This document shows positions 32,608 through 41,994 of a stretch of 64,000 nucleotides of DNA, piece by piece. The position numbers were made by a program, and so were the translations under genes. Positions within the stretch are counted from its first letter, which is position 1, and the number at the start of each line of letters is the position of its first letter. Under the pieces are notes generated by a model that searched no databases, had not been told where the DNA came from, and was given only the letters and a program-made list of their open reading frames with translations. Location of the stretch: positions 90,161 to 154,160 of the forward strand of contig JAIXTP010000011.1 in the NCBI GenBank assembly GCA_027483895.1, given 5' to 3'. This DNA is from Hyphomicrobiales bacterium. GTDB lineage: Bacteria; Pseudomonadota; Alphaproteobacteria; Rhizobiales; Beijerinckiaceae.

Positions 32608-33720
32608 TCAGGCCTCGCGCGACTCGAAATCGATCCGCGGATCGATCCAGGTGTAGGTGAGGTCCGACACCAGATTCACCAGAAGCCCGACCAGCGAGAA
32701 GATGTAGAGGTTGGCGAACACCACCGCGTAGTCGCGATTGATGATCGATTCGAAGGAAAGCAGCCCGAGCCCGTCGAGCGAAAAGACCGTCTCGATCAGG
32801 AGCGAGCCCGTGAAGAAGGCGTGGATGAAGGCGCCGGGGAAGCCCGCGATGACGATCAGCATCGCATTGCGGAACACGTGGCCGTAGAGCACCTGTCGCT
32901 CCGTGAGGCCCTTCATGCGGGCCGTGAGCACGTATTGCTTCCGGATCTCTTCGAGGAAGGAGTTCTTCGTCAGAAGCGTCGAGGTGGCGAAGGCGCCGAG
33001 CGCCATCGCGAGGATCGGCAGCGCGATGTGGTGGAAGTAGTCGACGATCTTCAGGTGCCAGGGCAGCGCGGCGAAATTCTCGGAGGTGAGGCCGCGCAGC
33101 GGGAAGAAGGGCAGGAAGGACGAGCCTTCGCCGAACAGCACGATGAGCAGGATCGCGAAGAGGAAGCCCGGGATCGCATAGCCCACGATCACCACGGCCG
33201 AGGTCCAGGTGTCGAAGCGCGAGCCGTCCTGCATCGCCTTGCGGATGCCGAGCGGAATCGAGATCGCATAGGACAACAGCGTCATCCAGAGCCCGAGCGA
33301 GATCGAGACCGGAAGCTTCTCCTTGATCAGCGTGAGCACCTGGACGTCGCGGAAATAGCTCTTGCCGAAATCGAAGCGGAGATAGTTCCAGAGCATCGCG
33401 ACGAAGCGCTCCGGAGCCGGCTTGTCGAAACCGAACTGCGCTTCGAGCTGCTTGATGAATTCGGGGTCGAGGCCCTGCGCGCCGCGGTATTTGGAGGCAC
33501 CCGCCTCCGCGCCGGCTCCGGGCTGTACGGTGGCTTGCGCGATGTCGCCGCCGCCGCCCGCGATGCGGGACGTCGCCGAAGCGTCATTGCCCTGCAGCTG
33601 CGCCAGCACGCGCTCGACGGGCCCGCCCGGCGCGAACTGAACGATGACGAAGGAGATGAGCATGATCCCGAACAGCGTGGGGATCATCAGCAGCAGACGG
33701 CGAGCGACATAAGCGAGCAT
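32608..33720 (-). CDS. yejB: Peptide ABC transporter permease YejB
   Basis: 370-residue permease with an N-terminal membrane segment ([20 protein letters not shown]), an extracytoplasmic stretch and five more segments. The cytoplasmic loop [16 protein letters not shown] contacts the ATPase. The 85-residue insert near residues 45-125 (Gly/Ala-rich) is usual for YejB. It is separated from yejA by a palindromic repeat element of about 160 bases. Confidence 0.94.
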   Translation of the reverse strand: MLAYVARRLLLMIPTLFGIMLISFVIVQFAPGGPVERVLAQLQGNDASATSRIAGGGGDIAQATVQPGAGAEAGASKYRGAQGLDPEFIKQLEAQFGFDKPAPERFVAMLWNYLRFDFGKSYFRDVQVLTLIKEKLPVSISLGLWMTLLSYAISIPLGIRKAMQDGSRFDTWTSAVVIVGYAIPGFLFAILLIVLFGEGSSFLPFFPLRGLTSENFAALPWHLKIVDYFHHIALPILAMALGAFATSTLLTKNSFLEEIRKQYVLTARMKGLTERQVLYGHVFRNAMLIVIAGFPGAFIHAFFTGSLLIETVFSLDGLGLLSFESIINRDYAVVFANLYIFSLVGLLVNLVSDLTYTWIDPRIDFESREA

Positions 33721-33736
33721 GGGTCAGCGGCCCTGT

Positions 33737-33897
33737 CCCTTCTCCCCTTGCGGGAGAAGGTGGACCGCCGTGAGGCGGGCCGGATGAGGGGTCCTGCAAA
33801 GCCGGCCGCAGAAAGCGGACGCGCGCGGACCGACGGAGAGATCGCGAAACCCCTCATCCGGCGCTTCGCGCCACCTTCTCCCGCAAGGGGAGAAGGG
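33737..33897. repeat. Long palindromic repeat element between yejA and yejB
   Basis: Two arms in inverted orientation: the left begins CCCTTCTCCCCTTGCGGGAG and the right ends with its complement, CTCCCGCAAGGGGAGAAGGG. Each arm also has an inner copy of GGATGAGGGG or CCCCTCATCC. The middle part (about 33795-33848) is not repeated. This is a known type of dispersed element in Rhizobiales. It sits inside the yej operon and could form a strong mRNA hairpin between yejA and yejB. Confidence 0.85.
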
Positions 33898-33917
33898 AAG
33901 AGACCGCGTCGTGATCC

Positions 33918-35774
33918 TCATCCGCCTCTGCCGATTCGCTTCGCCTTGTCCTCGTCATACCACCAGATCGTGGGGAAGGACGACGCGCCGTAGCGGGGCA
34001 TCTTCTCGGGCCGCCCGAACCGGTCCCAGCGCGCGGTGCGCTCCTTGTCGTAGGTCCATTGCGGCACGACGTAGTCGCCCGCCAGCAGCACCCGGTCGAG
34101 CGCCTTCACGGCGGCGACGAGCTCCTCGCGGCTCTTGGCGAAGACCACACGGTCGATGAGCGCATCCACCGCCGGATCCTTGATGCCGGCGGTGTTGCGC
34201 GACCCGGGACGGTCCGCGGCGCCCGACCCCCAATATTCGCGCTGCTCGTTGCCGGGCGAGAGCGACTGGGCCCAGAGATCGGTGGTGACGTCGAAATCGA
34301 AGTCGCGCATCCGGTTCTCGTATTGCGCGGGATCCACGACGCGCACCGTGACGCCGATGCCGAGCCTTTCGAGCGAGGGCTTCAAAAAGAGAAGAACGCG
34401 TTCGAAGGTCGAGTCGTAGGCGAGCAGCTCGATCACGAGGGGCCGACCCGTGGCGGTGTTGACGCGCTTGCCGTCGCGGATCTCCCAGCCCGCTTCCTTC
34501 AGGAGCCGATCCGCCTCGCGCAGATTGGCGCGGACCTTTTCGGGCGAGCCCGCATCGGGATTGTGGTAGGGCGTGGTGAAGACCGAGGCCGGAACCTTGT
34601 CCTTGAGGCTTTCGAGGATCTCCTTTTCCAGACCCTCGGGAAGGCCCGACGAGGCGAGCTCCGTGCCCGAATAGAAACTGTCGATGCGCTTGTAGGCGCC
34701 GTAGAAGACCGTCTTGTTCATCTCCTCGAAGTCGAAGGCGAGGTTGAACGCGCGACGGACGCGGCGGTCCTTGAAGGTGTCGCGCCGCAGATTGAAGACG
34801 AAGGCCTGCATCACGCCCGTGGCCCGCTGCGGAAATTCCTCGCGGAGCACGCGGCCGTCCTTCACGGCGGGGAAGTCGTAGGCGGTCGCCCAGTTCTTTG
34901 CGCTGTTCTCGCGGCGGAAATCGTATTGATCGCCCTTGAAGGCTTCGACGAGCACGGTCGTGTCGCGGAAATATTCGAAGCGCTGTTCGTCGAAATTCGC
35001 CTGCCCGACACGAACCGGCAGCTTGGCCCCCCAATAGTCCGGCACGCGCTCATAGACGGCCGAGCGGGGGGCGGAGAAGGATTTCAGGCGATAGGGCCCC
35101 GAGCCGAGCGGCGGCTCGAGCGTGGTCTGCGAGACGTCGCGCTTGCGCCCGTCGGGGCCCGTGCCTTCCCACCAATGCTTGGGCAGGACGAAGAACTGGC
35201 CGACGATCTGCGGCAATTCGCGATTGCCGGGCTGGTCGAAGGTGAAGGTGACCTCGCGCTCGCCGGTCTTCTCCGCCTTCACGACGTGCTGGTAGTAGAA
35301 GGCGTAGCGCGGCGAGAGCTTCTTGAAGGCCTCAAAGGAGAAGATCACGTCCTCGGGCGTAACGGGGCGCCCGTCGTGCCACCGGGCTTCGGCCCGAAGA
35401 CGGAAGGTGGCGGAGGAAAAGTCGGGCGGGAATTTCATCGCCTCGGCGAGCAGGCCGTAGACCGTCGAGACCTCGTCCTGCGAATTCACGGTCAGCGTCT
35501 CGTAGACGAGCGAGACGCCGCCTTCGAGTTGGCCCTTCACGCCCGCGGTGACCGGGTTGAAATTGTCGAAGCCGCCGAGACCTGCGGAGCGCACCGTGCC
35601 GCCCTTGGGCGCGGTCGGGTTCACATATTCGAAATGCTTGAAGTCGGGGCCGTATTTCGGCTCGCCCATCAGCGTCGCGGCATGTCTCCACTCGTTTGCC
35701 CGGACGGCTGCGGGCAGGAGCAGGCTTCCCGCCACGAGGGCCGAGACGAGGGCGGCGGAGAAGGTGCGGCGCAT
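33918..35774 (-). CDS. yejA: Extracellular solute-binding protein YejA
   Basis: Periplasmic oligopeptide-binding protein of family 5 (618 residues). A Sec signal peptide (MRRTFSAALVSALVAGSLLLPAAVRA) is followed by HAATLMGEPKYGPDFKHFEYVN, typical of YejA, and by the family-5 core. The start is the ATG at 35774 with GGAGG four bases upstream. It is the first yej gene; a palindromic repeat lies upstream (35907-36004). Confidence 0.94.
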   Translation of the reverse strand: MRRTFSAALVSALVAGSLLLPAAVRANEWRHAATLMGEPKYGPDFKHFEYVNPTAPKGGTVRSAGLGGFDNFNPVTAGVKGQLEGGVSLVYETLTVNSQDEVSTVYGLLAEAMKFPPDFSSATFRLRAEARWHDGRPVTPEDVIFSFEAFKKLSPRYAFYYQHVVKAEKTGEREVTFTFDQPGNRELPQIVGQFFVLPKHWWEGTGPDGRKRDVSQTTLEPPLGSGPYRLKSFSAPRSAVYERVPDYWGAKLPVRVGQANFDEQRFEYFRDTTVLVEAFKGDQYDFRRENSAKNWATAYDFPAVKDGRVLREEFPQRATGVMQAFVFNLRRDTFKDRRVRRAFNLAFDFEEMNKTVFYGAYKRIDSFYSGTELASSGLPEGLEKEILESLKDKVPASVFTTPYHNPDAGSPEKVRANLREADRLLKEAGWEIRDGKRVNTATGRPLVIELLAYDSTFERVLLFLKPSLERLGIGVTVRVVDPAQYENRMRDFDFDVTTDLWAQSLSPGNEQREYWGSGAADRPGSRNTAGIKDPAVDALIDRVVFAKSREELVAAVKALDRVLLAGDYVVPQWTYDKERTARWDRFGRPEKMPRYGASSFPTIWWYDEDKAKRIGRGG

Positions 35775-35906
35775 GGAACCTCCGGAACGGGGCGAAGCGT
35801 GTTCACCCGCGATTATGTCGCTTTTCGGTCGCGTCGGAAGAGCCGCCGGTCGCGGGGGATGGTTCGAGACGCGCGGCTTTGCCGCGCTCCTCACCATGAG
35901 GCCACC

Positions 35907-36004
35907 CGTCATTGCGAGCGGAGCGAAGCAATCCATTGGAGAGCGTCGCGCTCCATGCCCGGCGCTCGCTGGATTGCTTCGTCGCTGCGCTCCTCGCAAT
36001 GACG
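35907..36004. repeat. Dispersed palindromic repeat, copy 1
   Basis: A stretch of about 98 bases that begins CGTCATTGCGAGCGGAGCGA and ends with the near-complement CTCGCAATGACG; the inner arms CGAAGCAATCCA and TGGATTGCTTCG also pair. A second copy lies at 42940-43040. It lies between recR and yejA and can fold into one long hairpin. Such elements are common in Rhizobiales and probably of REP/MITE type. Confidence 0.88.
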
Positions 36005-36032
36005 GAGGAATGACGGAGGATGCCGAACGGCG

Positions 36033-36635
36033 TCAGAGCGCGGTGCGCTGGCGCATCGCGGCGGCGAGGGTGCCTTCATCGAGATAGTCGAGCTCTCCGC
36101 CGACCGGCACGCCATGCGCGAGCCGCGTGATCTTCACGCCGTGGGGCGCCAGAAGCTCGGTGACGTAATGCGCCGTGGTCTGGCCGTCGACCGTCGCGTT
36201 CAGTGCGAGGATCACCTCGCGGATGCGGCCCTCGGCCACGCGCGCGACCAGACGATCGAGCGCAAGATCCTTCGGCCCCACGCCGTCGAGCGGCGAAAGC
36301 ACGCCGCCGAGCACGTGATAGAAGCCGTTCGTGGCCTGCGCGCGCTCCAGCGCCCACAGATCGGCGACGTCCTCCACCACCACCAGCAGCGTCGGATCGC
36401 GCCGCTCGTCTCGGCACAGCGTGCAGGGGTCGACCGTGTCGACATTGCCGCAGGTCGTGCAGGTGAGGATGCGCTCGTTGGCGACGCGCATCGCGTCCGC
36501 CAAAGGCGCGAGCAGCTGCTCGCGCTTCTTGATGAGCTGCAGCGCGGCGCGACGGGCCGAGCGGGGCCCGAGCCCGGGCACGCGGGCCAGAAGCTGGATC
36601 AGACGCTCGATCTCGGGGCCGGTGACGGCGGGCAT
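36033..36635 (-). CDS. recR: Recombination mediator RecR
   Basis: 200-residue DNA-repair protein acting with RecF/RecO at gaps. It has the N-terminal helix-hairpin-helix ([19 protein letters not shown]), the four-cysteine zinc finger ([16 protein letters not shown]), and the Toprim domain ([13 protein letters not shown]). The C-terminal Walker-B-like stretch follows. All motifs are intact. It follows ebfC and dnaX in the classical dnaX-ebfC-recR order. Confidence 0.97.
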   Translation of the reverse strand: MPAVTGPEIERLIQLLARVPGLGPRSARRAALQLIKKREQLLAPLADAMRVANERILTCTTCGNVDTVDPCTLCRDERRDPTLLVVVEDVADLWALERAQATNGFYHVLGGVLSPLDGVGPKDLALDRLVARVAEGRIREVILALNATVDGQTTAHYVTELLAPHGVKITRLAHGVPVGGELDYLDEGTLAAAMRQRTAL

Positions 36636-36642
36636 TCCGGCG

Positions 36643-36963
36643 TCAGAACAGCTTCAGGCCGGGCGGGATCGGCAGGCCCGCGGTCAGCGCGCCCATCTTG
36701 TCCTGCACGAGGCGTTCGCCCTTGGCGCGGGCGTCGTTGAGGGCGGCGAGGATCAGGTCCTCGAGGATGTCCTTTTCGTCGGGCCGCATCAGCGAGTCGT
36801 CGATGGACACGGCCTTCACCGCACCCTTGGCGGTCGCGACGACCTTCACCATGCCGGCGCCCGCGGCGCCCTCGACTTCGAGCGACTCGAGCTCGGCCTG
36901 CACGTCGGCGAGCTTCTGCTGCATCGCCTGCACCTGCTTCATCATGCCGAACACGTCCTTCAT
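36643..36963 (-). CDS. Nucleoid-associated protein EbfC/YbaB
   Basis: 106-residue DNA-binding protein of the YbaB/EbfC family: long N-terminal helix with [19 protein letters not shown], central beta sheet ([23 protein letters not shown]) and a C-terminal helix. Position between dnaX and recR is typical. Its exact role in the chromosome is not known. Confidence 0.95.
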   Translation of the reverse strand: MKDVFGMMKQVQAMQQKLADVQAELESLEVEGAAGAGMVKVVATAKGAVKAVSIDDSLMRPDEKDILEDLILAALNDARAKGERLVQDKMGALTAGLPIPPGLKLF

Positions 36964-36984
36964 CCGTCGCTCCCGGTTCTCGGA

Positions 36985-38802
36985 TCAATCATCGTCGTCG
37001 AGGCCGCCGAAATCGAAATCGGCGGGCATGTCGTCTTCGCTCTCGGACGGAGGTGCAGCGCCCTCCGCGACCGTATCGGCATCGCGGATCGCCACGATCT
37101 GCGCGCCGGGGAAGCGGTCGATCACCGCTTGAACGAGCGGGTGGGCCCGCACGCCGGTGAGCCGGTCCTGCTTCGCCTTTTCCGCGACGTCGCGCAGGGT
37201 CGGCGCGCCCTCGTCGGAAGACAGAGCCACGATCCAGCGCCGGCCGGTCCATTCCGAAATCTTGCGGGACAGGTCGGAGGCGAGCTGCGGAGAGGCGCCG
37301 GCGACGGGCGCGAATTCCAGCCGGCCGTCTTCGAAACGCACGAGGCGGACATCGCGCTCCAGCGCGATCTTCACGCCGAGATCGCGCTTCTCGTCCGCGA
37401 GCGCGACGAGATCCTCGAACCGGTCAAGCCGCATATGCGCAGACGCCGCGGGCGCGGGCATGCTCGGCGCCGGAGCGCCGCGCGCGGCCAGAGCGAGGCC
37501 GCCGCGGCTCGCGGTCTCCCCGCCGCCGCGCGGTGCGGGGGCGGGCGAACCGGAACCGCCCGCGCCGCCGCCCTGATCCAGCATCTTCAGAGCTTCGTCG
37601 GGCGTGGGCAGATCGGCGGCATAAGCGAGGCGGATCAGAAGCATTTCGGCCGCCGCGACGGGCTTGGCCGAATCCATGACCTCGCGGTGGCCCTTCAGCA
37701 GCATCTGCCAGGCCCGCGACAGCACGCGCATCGGCAGCACGCTCAGCGCAAGGCCGCGCTCGCGTTCGCTCTCGGACACGGCGGCATCCGCCGCTGCGGC
37801 GGGGACAACCTTCAGGCGGGTCACGAAATGCGTGAATTCGGCGAGATCCGCGACGATCGAGGCCGGATCGGCACCCGAGTCGTATTGGTCGCGCAATTCC
37901 TTCATGGCGCCCGCGACGTCGCCCTTCATCACCGCTTCGAACAGGTCGATGACGCGGGTGCGATCGGCGAGGCCGAGCATGACGCGGACGGTCTCGCCGT
38001 CGATGCGGCCGCCGCCATGCGCGATGGCCTGATCGAGCAGCGAGAGGGAATCGCGCACCGAGCCTTCGGCGGCCCGGGCGATCAGCGCGAGCGCCTCGCC
38101 TTCGACCGTGACGCCCTCCTTCGCGCAGATGCCCGCGAGGTGGTTCATCAGCACGCCGGATTCGACGCGGCGGAGATCGAAGCGCTGGCAGCGCGACAGG
38201 ATGGTGACCGGAACCTGACGGATCTCGGTGGTCGCGAAGACGAATTTGGCGTGCGGAGGCGGCTCCTCCAGCGTCTTTAGGAACGCGTTGAACGCGCTCT
38301 TCGAGAGCATGTGCACTTCGTCGATGATGTAGACCTTGTAGCGCGCCGAGATCGGGGCGTAGCGCACGCCGTCATTGATCTGTCGGACGTCGTCGACGCT
38401 GGTATGCGAGGCCGCGTCCATCTCCAGCACGTCGACATGACGCGACTCCATGATCGCGCGGCAATGCACGCCCTCTTCGGTCAGCGAGACCGTGGGGCCG
38501 CCGGAGCCGTCCGTGCGCATGAAGTTGAGGCCGCGCGCGAGGATGCGCGCCGTCGTCGTCTTGCCCACGCCGCGGACGCCCGTGAGGATCCAAGCCTGCG
38601 GGATGCGGCCGGTCTCGAAGGCGTTGGCGAGCGTGCGCACCATCGCGTCCTGACCGATCAGGTCCTCGAAGCGCTGCGGACGATATTTGCGGGCGAGAAC
38701 GCGGTAGGGCGACGCGGGATCGGGCGTCGGGGCGGACGGCGCGAAATCCGGGAAACCGGGCTCGTCGTCGGCAGGGCCGTGGTTCTGGAGGTCTTCGCTC
38801 AT
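36985..38802 (-). CDS. dnaX: DNA polymerase III subunit gamma/tau
   Basis: Clamp-loader ATPase of 605 residues. The AAA+ domain (about 30-250) has Walker A GVRGVGKTTTA, DVLEMDAASHTSVDD, and DEVHMLS with TLEEPPPHAKFVFATTE. A proline/glycine linker near 395-435 precedes the tau-type C-terminal domain. Only one cysteine of the usual zinc site is kept (GVHCRAIMESRH), as in other alphaproteobacteria. No evident slippery run for gamma was searched for in detail. It lies downstream of the SRP RNA gene on the same strand. Confidence 0.96.
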   Translation of the reverse strand: MSEDLQNHGPADDEPGFPDFAPSAPTPDPASPYRVLARKYRPQRFEDLIGQDAMVRTLANAFETGRIPQAWILTGVRGVGKTTTARILARGLNFMRTDGSGGPTVSLTEEGVHCRAIMESRHVDVLEMDAASHTSVDDVRQINDGVRYAPISARYKVYIIDEVHMLSKSAFNAFLKTLEEPPPHAKFVFATTEIRQVPVTILSRCQRFDLRRVESGVLMNHLAGICAKEGVTVEGEALALIARAAEGSVRDSLSLLDQAIAHGGGRIDGETVRVMLGLADRTRVIDLFEAVMKGDVAGAMKELRDQYDSGADPASIVADLAEFTHFVTRLKVVPAAAADAAVSESERERGLALSVLPMRVLSRAWQMLLKGHREVMDSAKPVAAAEMLLIRLAYAADLPTPDEALKMLDQGGGAGGSGSPAPAPRGGGETASRGGLALAARGAPAPSMPAPAASAHMRLDRFEDLVALADEKRDLGVKIALERDVRLVRFEDGRLEFAPVAGASPQLASDLSRKISEWTGRRWIVALSSDEGAPTLRDVAEKAKQDRLTGVRAHPLVQAVIDRFPGAQIVAIRDADTVAEGAAPPSESEDDMPADFDFGGLDDDD

Positions 38803-38860
38803 CGGCCCCGGTCGCATGCGGGCCGCACGCGCCGCGCGACGGAGGCGGCGGCCCCGAAAA

Positions 38861-38957
38861 GGTGGGAGGCTGGACGGAGACCCGCCCGATCTCGTTGGGG
38901 CTGCTTCCTTCCGGACCTGACCCGGTTGGCGAGTGGAACGTCCACCACCAACCTCCC
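38861..38957 (-). ncRNA. ffs: Signal recognition particle RNA (4.5S, bacterial small type)
   Basis: The minus strand contains the conserved SRP RNA core GGTCAGGTCCGGAAGGAAGC followed by AGCC, which forms domain IV with the GGAA tetraloop and the asymmetric loop bound by Ffh. The flanks GGGAGGTTGGTGG and the closing CCTCCCACC pair as the terminal stem. About 97 nucleotides is the normal length. It lies between deoB (divergent) and dnaX. Confidence 0.96.
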
Positions 38958-38963
38958 GCGCTC

Positions 38964-38993
38964 TATATCGGCGATCGGAGGGCGGAAGACAAG
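38964..38993 (-). promoter_or_regulatory. Sigma-70-type promoter of the SRP RNA gene
   Basis: CTTGTC (38993-38988) and GATATA (38969-38964) are 18 bases apart, and the -10 ends seven bases before the first base of the RNA stem. Both boxes are close to the alphaproteobacterial consensus (CTTGAC / TATAAT-like). Confidence 0.65.
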
Positions 38994-39077
38994 CGCGGCC
39001 GGGCGGCGGAGCCCCGCCTCTCCCGACGGGATCCTTCCGGCGCTGCACACGGCCGAGGAAGGCGATAAGGTCGGATC

Positions 39078-40298
39078 ATGAATCGCGGACGCGCCTTCCT
39101 GATCGTGCTGGATTCCTTCGGCTGCGGCGGCGCGCCGGACGCGACCGCCTTCGGCGACGAGGGCGCGGACACGCTGGGCCATATCGCCGAGGCCTGCGCG
39201 CGCGGCGCGGGCGACCGTGAGGGGCTGCGCTCCGGACCTCTCCACCTGCCCTTCATGGGCGCGCTCGGCCTCGGCCTTGCGGGCGAGGCCTCGACCGGGC
39301 GGGTTCCGCCGGGCCTGCCGCGGCCGAACGCTCCCCGCGGAGGCTGGGGCTTCGCCTCCGAACGCTCGCAGGGCAAGGACACGCCGTCGGGCCATTGGGA
39401 GCTTGCGGGCACGCCGGTGCCCCGGCCCTGGGGCTATTTCCCGGACACCGCGCCGTGCTTTCCGCCCGATCTGATCGCGGCCTTCCTGCGCGAGACGGGG
39501 CTCCCCGGAATTCTCGGGGACCGGCATGCCTCGGGCGTGCAGGTGATCGAGGATCTCGGCGCCGAGCATCTGAGGACCGGTCGGCCGATCTGCTACACCT
39601 CGGTCGACAGCGTGCTGCAGATCGCGGCGCATGAAGAGGCCTTCGGGCTCGAACGCCTCTATGACTGCTGCAGGATCATGCGGCGACTGGTCGACCCGCT
39701 GAATATCGGACGCGTCATCGCGCGGCCCTTTCTCGGCGATCCGGAGCGCGGTTTCACGAGGACCGCGCATCGCAAGGACTTCGCGGTGCCCCCGCCGCCC
39801 GGCACGCTGCTCGACCGCGCCGCGGAGGCGGGACGCACGGTCGTGACGCTCGGCAAGATCGGCGACATCTTCGCGCATCGGAATACCGGCCGCGAAGTGA
39901 AGGCCGCCGGGAACGCCGCGCTGTTCGAGGCGCTCCTGACCGAGACGCGGGCGCTTCCCGCGGGCGGCTTCCTCTTCGCGAATTTCGTCGACTTCGACAC
40001 CGATTTCGGACACCGCCGCGATGTGGCGGGCTATGCCGCGGCGCTCGAAGCCTTCGACCGTCGCCTGCCCGAACTCGAGGCCCTGCTGGGCCCGGGCGAC
40101 GTGGTGGTGCTCGCGGCGGACCACGGCAACGACCCGACGTTCCGGGGGACGGATCATACGCGGGAAAACGTGCCCGCGCTCGCCTTCGGGCCCGGCGCGC
40201 CGACGGGGCGGATCGATTGTCCCGACGGCTTCGTCGACGTCGGACGCATGATCGCCCGGATGCTGGACCTCGCGCCGCCCGGCGCCGACGGACCTTGA
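39078..40298 (+). CDS. deoB: Phosphopentomutase
   Basis: Interconverts ribose/deoxyribose 1- and 5-phosphates in nucleoside salvage (406 residues). It belongs to the alkaline-phosphatase superfamily with metal sites: D-S-F-G-C-G at the N-terminus, S-V-D-S-V-L-Q, H-R-K-D-F, A-A-D-H-G-N-D and G-T-D-H-T-R-E. The cap domain is complete. It is divergent from the SRP RNA and 11 bases ahead of the broken upp gene, with which it forms a salvage operon. Confidence 0.95.
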   Translation: MNRGRAFLIVLDSFGCGGAPDATAFGDEGADTLGHIAEACARGAGDREGLRSGPLHLPFMGALGLGLAGEASTGRVPPGLPRPNAPRGGWGFASERSQGKDTPSGHWELAGTPVPRPWGYFPDTAPCFPPDLIAAFLRETGLPGILGDRHASGVQVIEDLGAEHLRTGRPICYTSVDSVLQIAAHEEAFGLERLYDCCRIMRRLVDPLNIGRVIARPFLGDPERGFTRTAHRKDFAVPPPPGTLLDRAAEAGRTVVTLGKIGDIFAHRNTGREVKAAGNAALFEALLTETRALPAGGFLFANFVDFDTDFGHRRDVAGYAAALEAFDRRLPELEALLGPGDVVVLAADHGNDPTFRGTDHTRENVPALAFGPGAPTGRIDCPDGFVDVGRMIARMLDLAPPGADGP

Positions 40299-40309
40299 AA
40301 GGAGCACAT

Positions 40310-40938
40310 ATGGACGGGGTGACGGTCGTCGACCATCCGCTGGTGCAGCACAAGCTGAGCCTGATGCGCGACAAGACGCGTTCGACCGCCGAGTTCCGGC
40401 GGCTGATGAACGAGATCGGGATGTTCCTCGCCTATGAGGTCACCCGCGATCTGCCGCTCACGACGAAGACGATCGAGACGCCGTTGGAGAGGATGGAGGC
40501 GCCGCGCATTGCGGGAAAGAAGCTCGTCTTCGCGCCGATCCTGCGCGCGGGCGTCGGCTTTCTCGACGGGATGCTGACGCTGGTGCCGTCGGCCCGCGTC
40601 GCGCATGTGGGCCTCTATCGCGACCCGAGACGCTGGAAGCCGTGGAATATTATTTCAAGGCGCCCTCGGACGTGGCCGAGCGCCTCGTGGTGGTGCTCGA
40701 CCCGATGCTCGCCACCGGCAATTCCGCGGTGGCCGCGATCGCGCGGCTCAAGGGCCGCGGCGTCGCCGATCTGCGCTTCGTCTGCCTGCTCGCGGCGCCC
40801 GAAGGCATCGCGACGCTGCGGGCGGCCCATCCCGACGTGCCGATCTGGACGGCGGCGATCGATGACCGTCTGAACGACCACGGATACATCGTTCCCGGCC
40901 TCGGCGATGCCGGGGACCGGATGTACGGGACCAAGTAA
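40310..40938 (+). pseudogene. upp: Uracil phosphoribosyltransferase, single-base frameshift
   Basis: The ATG at 40310 (AAGGAG upstream) opens a normal Upp N-terminal half ending in ...[11 protein letters not shown]. The frame then shifts at about 40627-40628: CCGAGACG should read CCGGAGACG to give [12 protein letters not shown]. The rest ([28 protein letters not shown] with the PRPP loop, down to [11 protein letters not shown]) is intact in the +1 frame to a TAA at 40936. With one added G the protein would have 209 residues, the family length. Either a recent loss of function or a sequencing error; no other damage is seen, which favours a very recent event or an error. Confidence 0.93.
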
Positions 40939-40962
40939 TTTCAGAGACTTACCGCAGATCCG

Positions 40963-40987
40963 GGTGCAGCAATTTTTTTGCTGCACC
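40963..40987. terminator. Hairpin with T-only loop behind upp
   Basis: GGTGCAGCAA and TTGCTGCACC form a perfect 10-base stem closed by TTTTT. The T bases lie in the loop and not after the stem, so it is an atypical terminator. It lies 25 bases behind the upp stop. Confidence 0.55.
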
Positions 40988-40998
40988 GCACAATGAAA

Positions 40999-41025
40999 GG
41001 CGGTCGGACCCGAGGGCCGGCCGCC
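40999..41025. terminator. Terminator between upp and the DUF1150 gene
   Basis: GGCGGTCGG and CCGGCCGCC pair with one G-U. The minus-strand transcript of the DUF1150 gene meets it 9 bases after its stop, followed by TTTC; on the plus strand TTCTT follows. Its core GACCCGAGGGCC is the same as in the terminator at 51018-51048. Confidence 0.75.
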
Positions 41026-41034
41026 TTCTTCCGA

Positions 41035-41295
41035 TCAGTGGATGCTGACTGTTTCGAGATCGTGCTCCCACGCATTGGCGAGAGCGGCGTCACGCGAATC
41101 CGTGATCATGATCGGCGATCCGTCCGCGCCCAGAAGCGCGAAGAGATCGAGGCCCGGATCGAGTTCGGGCGCGCCGGGGAAGATGCGCGGCACGTCGTCG
41201 GAGCGGATCGGCTTCACGTAAGCGAGCTTCCCGTCTCCGAGCGCGGCGAGCGCGCGCGGCGTCATCACGTCCTGCTGGTGGAACTTGTTCGGCAT
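41035..41295 (-). CDS. DUF1150 family protein
   Basis: 86 residues; the pattern of Y-V-K-P-I-R-S-D-D, L-F-A-L-L-G-A-D-G-S-P-I-M-I-T-D-S-R-D-A-A-L-A-N-A is that of DUF1150, a small alphaproteobacterial family of unknown function that is regularly found directly behind an Hsp20 gene. GGAGGG precedes the ATG. Probably cotranscribed with hsp20 and thus heat-inducible. Confidence 0.9.
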   Translation of the reverse strand: MPNKFHQQDVMTPRALAALGDGKLAYVKPIRSDDVPRIFPGAPELDPGLDLFALLGADGSPIMITDSRDAALANAWEHDLETVSIH

Positions 41296-41348
41296 TGTCG
41301 CACCCTCCGATGAGCGGCAGCGAGTTGCGGGGAAACCGAAGCGTCGGC

Positions 41349-41777
41349 TCAGTCGCGCGCCACGATGTCGATCGTGCGCACGACCCTTTCGGGTTCGGGC
41401 TTCACGAGGTCGACGGACAGGAGTCCGTTGATCAGGTCGGCACCGAGGACCTCCATGCCGTCGACCAGCAGGAAGGCCTTCTGGAACTGCCGCGCGGCGA
41501 TGCCGCGGTGCAGATAGTGACGTTCCTTGTCGTCGGTCTGACGGCCCCGGATGACGAGCTGGTTGTCTTCCAGCGTCACTTCCAACTGATCCCGCGTGAA
41601 TCCCGCGACCGCCAGAGTGATGCGCAAACGCTCCGGCATCCGGTCGGTTCGCGGCAGCCGCTCGATATTGTAGGGCGGATAGCCGTCGGAGGCCGCTTTC
41701 GCGACCCGGTCGAGAGCCCGTTCGATCTCGTCGAAACCGAGCAGAAGAGGCGAGGACAAGGAAGGCATCCTGGACAT
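41349..41777 (-). CDS. Small heat-shock protein Hsp20
   Basis: Holdase chaperone (142 residues from the ATG at 41777). The alpha-crystallin domain spans about 45-135 and contains I-T-L-A-V-A-G-F, L-E-V-T-L-E-D-N-Q-L-V-I-R-G-R and H-R-G-I-A-A-R-Q-F-Q-K-A-F-L-L. The N-terminus SLSSPLLLGFDEIERALDRV is that of the class found in multicopy in rhizobia. An ATG at 41768 is also possible. It is preceded by an RpoH promoter and an 80-base leader. Confidence 0.93.
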   Translation of the reverse strand: MSRMPSLSSPLLLGFDEIERALDRVAKAASDGYPPYNIERLPRTDRMPERLRITLAVAGFTRDQLEVTLEDNQLVIRGRQTDDKERHYLHRGIAARQFQKAFLLVDGMEVLGADLINGLLSVDLVKPEPERVVRTIDIVARD

Positions 41778-41864
41778 CGGACGAAGCCCCGAGCTTAGGC
41801 ACTTCGGAAAGAGCGCCCGCCGAGGCAGCACGCCCTGCGGCCCGTATTCCGAGCCGCAGCGGGA

Positions 41865-41893
41865 ATATGGCGACGTCGGCGGCCGGCTTCAAG
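41865..41893 (-). promoter_or_regulatory. RpoH (sigma-32) promoter of hsp20
   Basis: CTTGAA (41893-41888), 17 bases, then CCATAT (41870-41865): a full match to the alphaproteobacterial RpoH consensus. The start point is expected near 41857. The leader down to the ATG holds a stem CTGCGGC/GCCGCAG right at its 5' end. Confidence 0.88.
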
Positions 41894-41994
41894 CGTTCCC
41901 GCCCGGATCACGCCGCAACGGGTGCGCCGCGGCCTTGCAATGCCGCGGACGGGGTGGTTCTTATCGTTTTAAATCGCGATCGGACCCCTCCCGC

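Noticed and set aside
38799..40307. Long minus-strand frame opposite deoB and across the SRP RNA
   Set aside because: It crosses a structural RNA gene and lies antisense to an intact phosphopentomutase.
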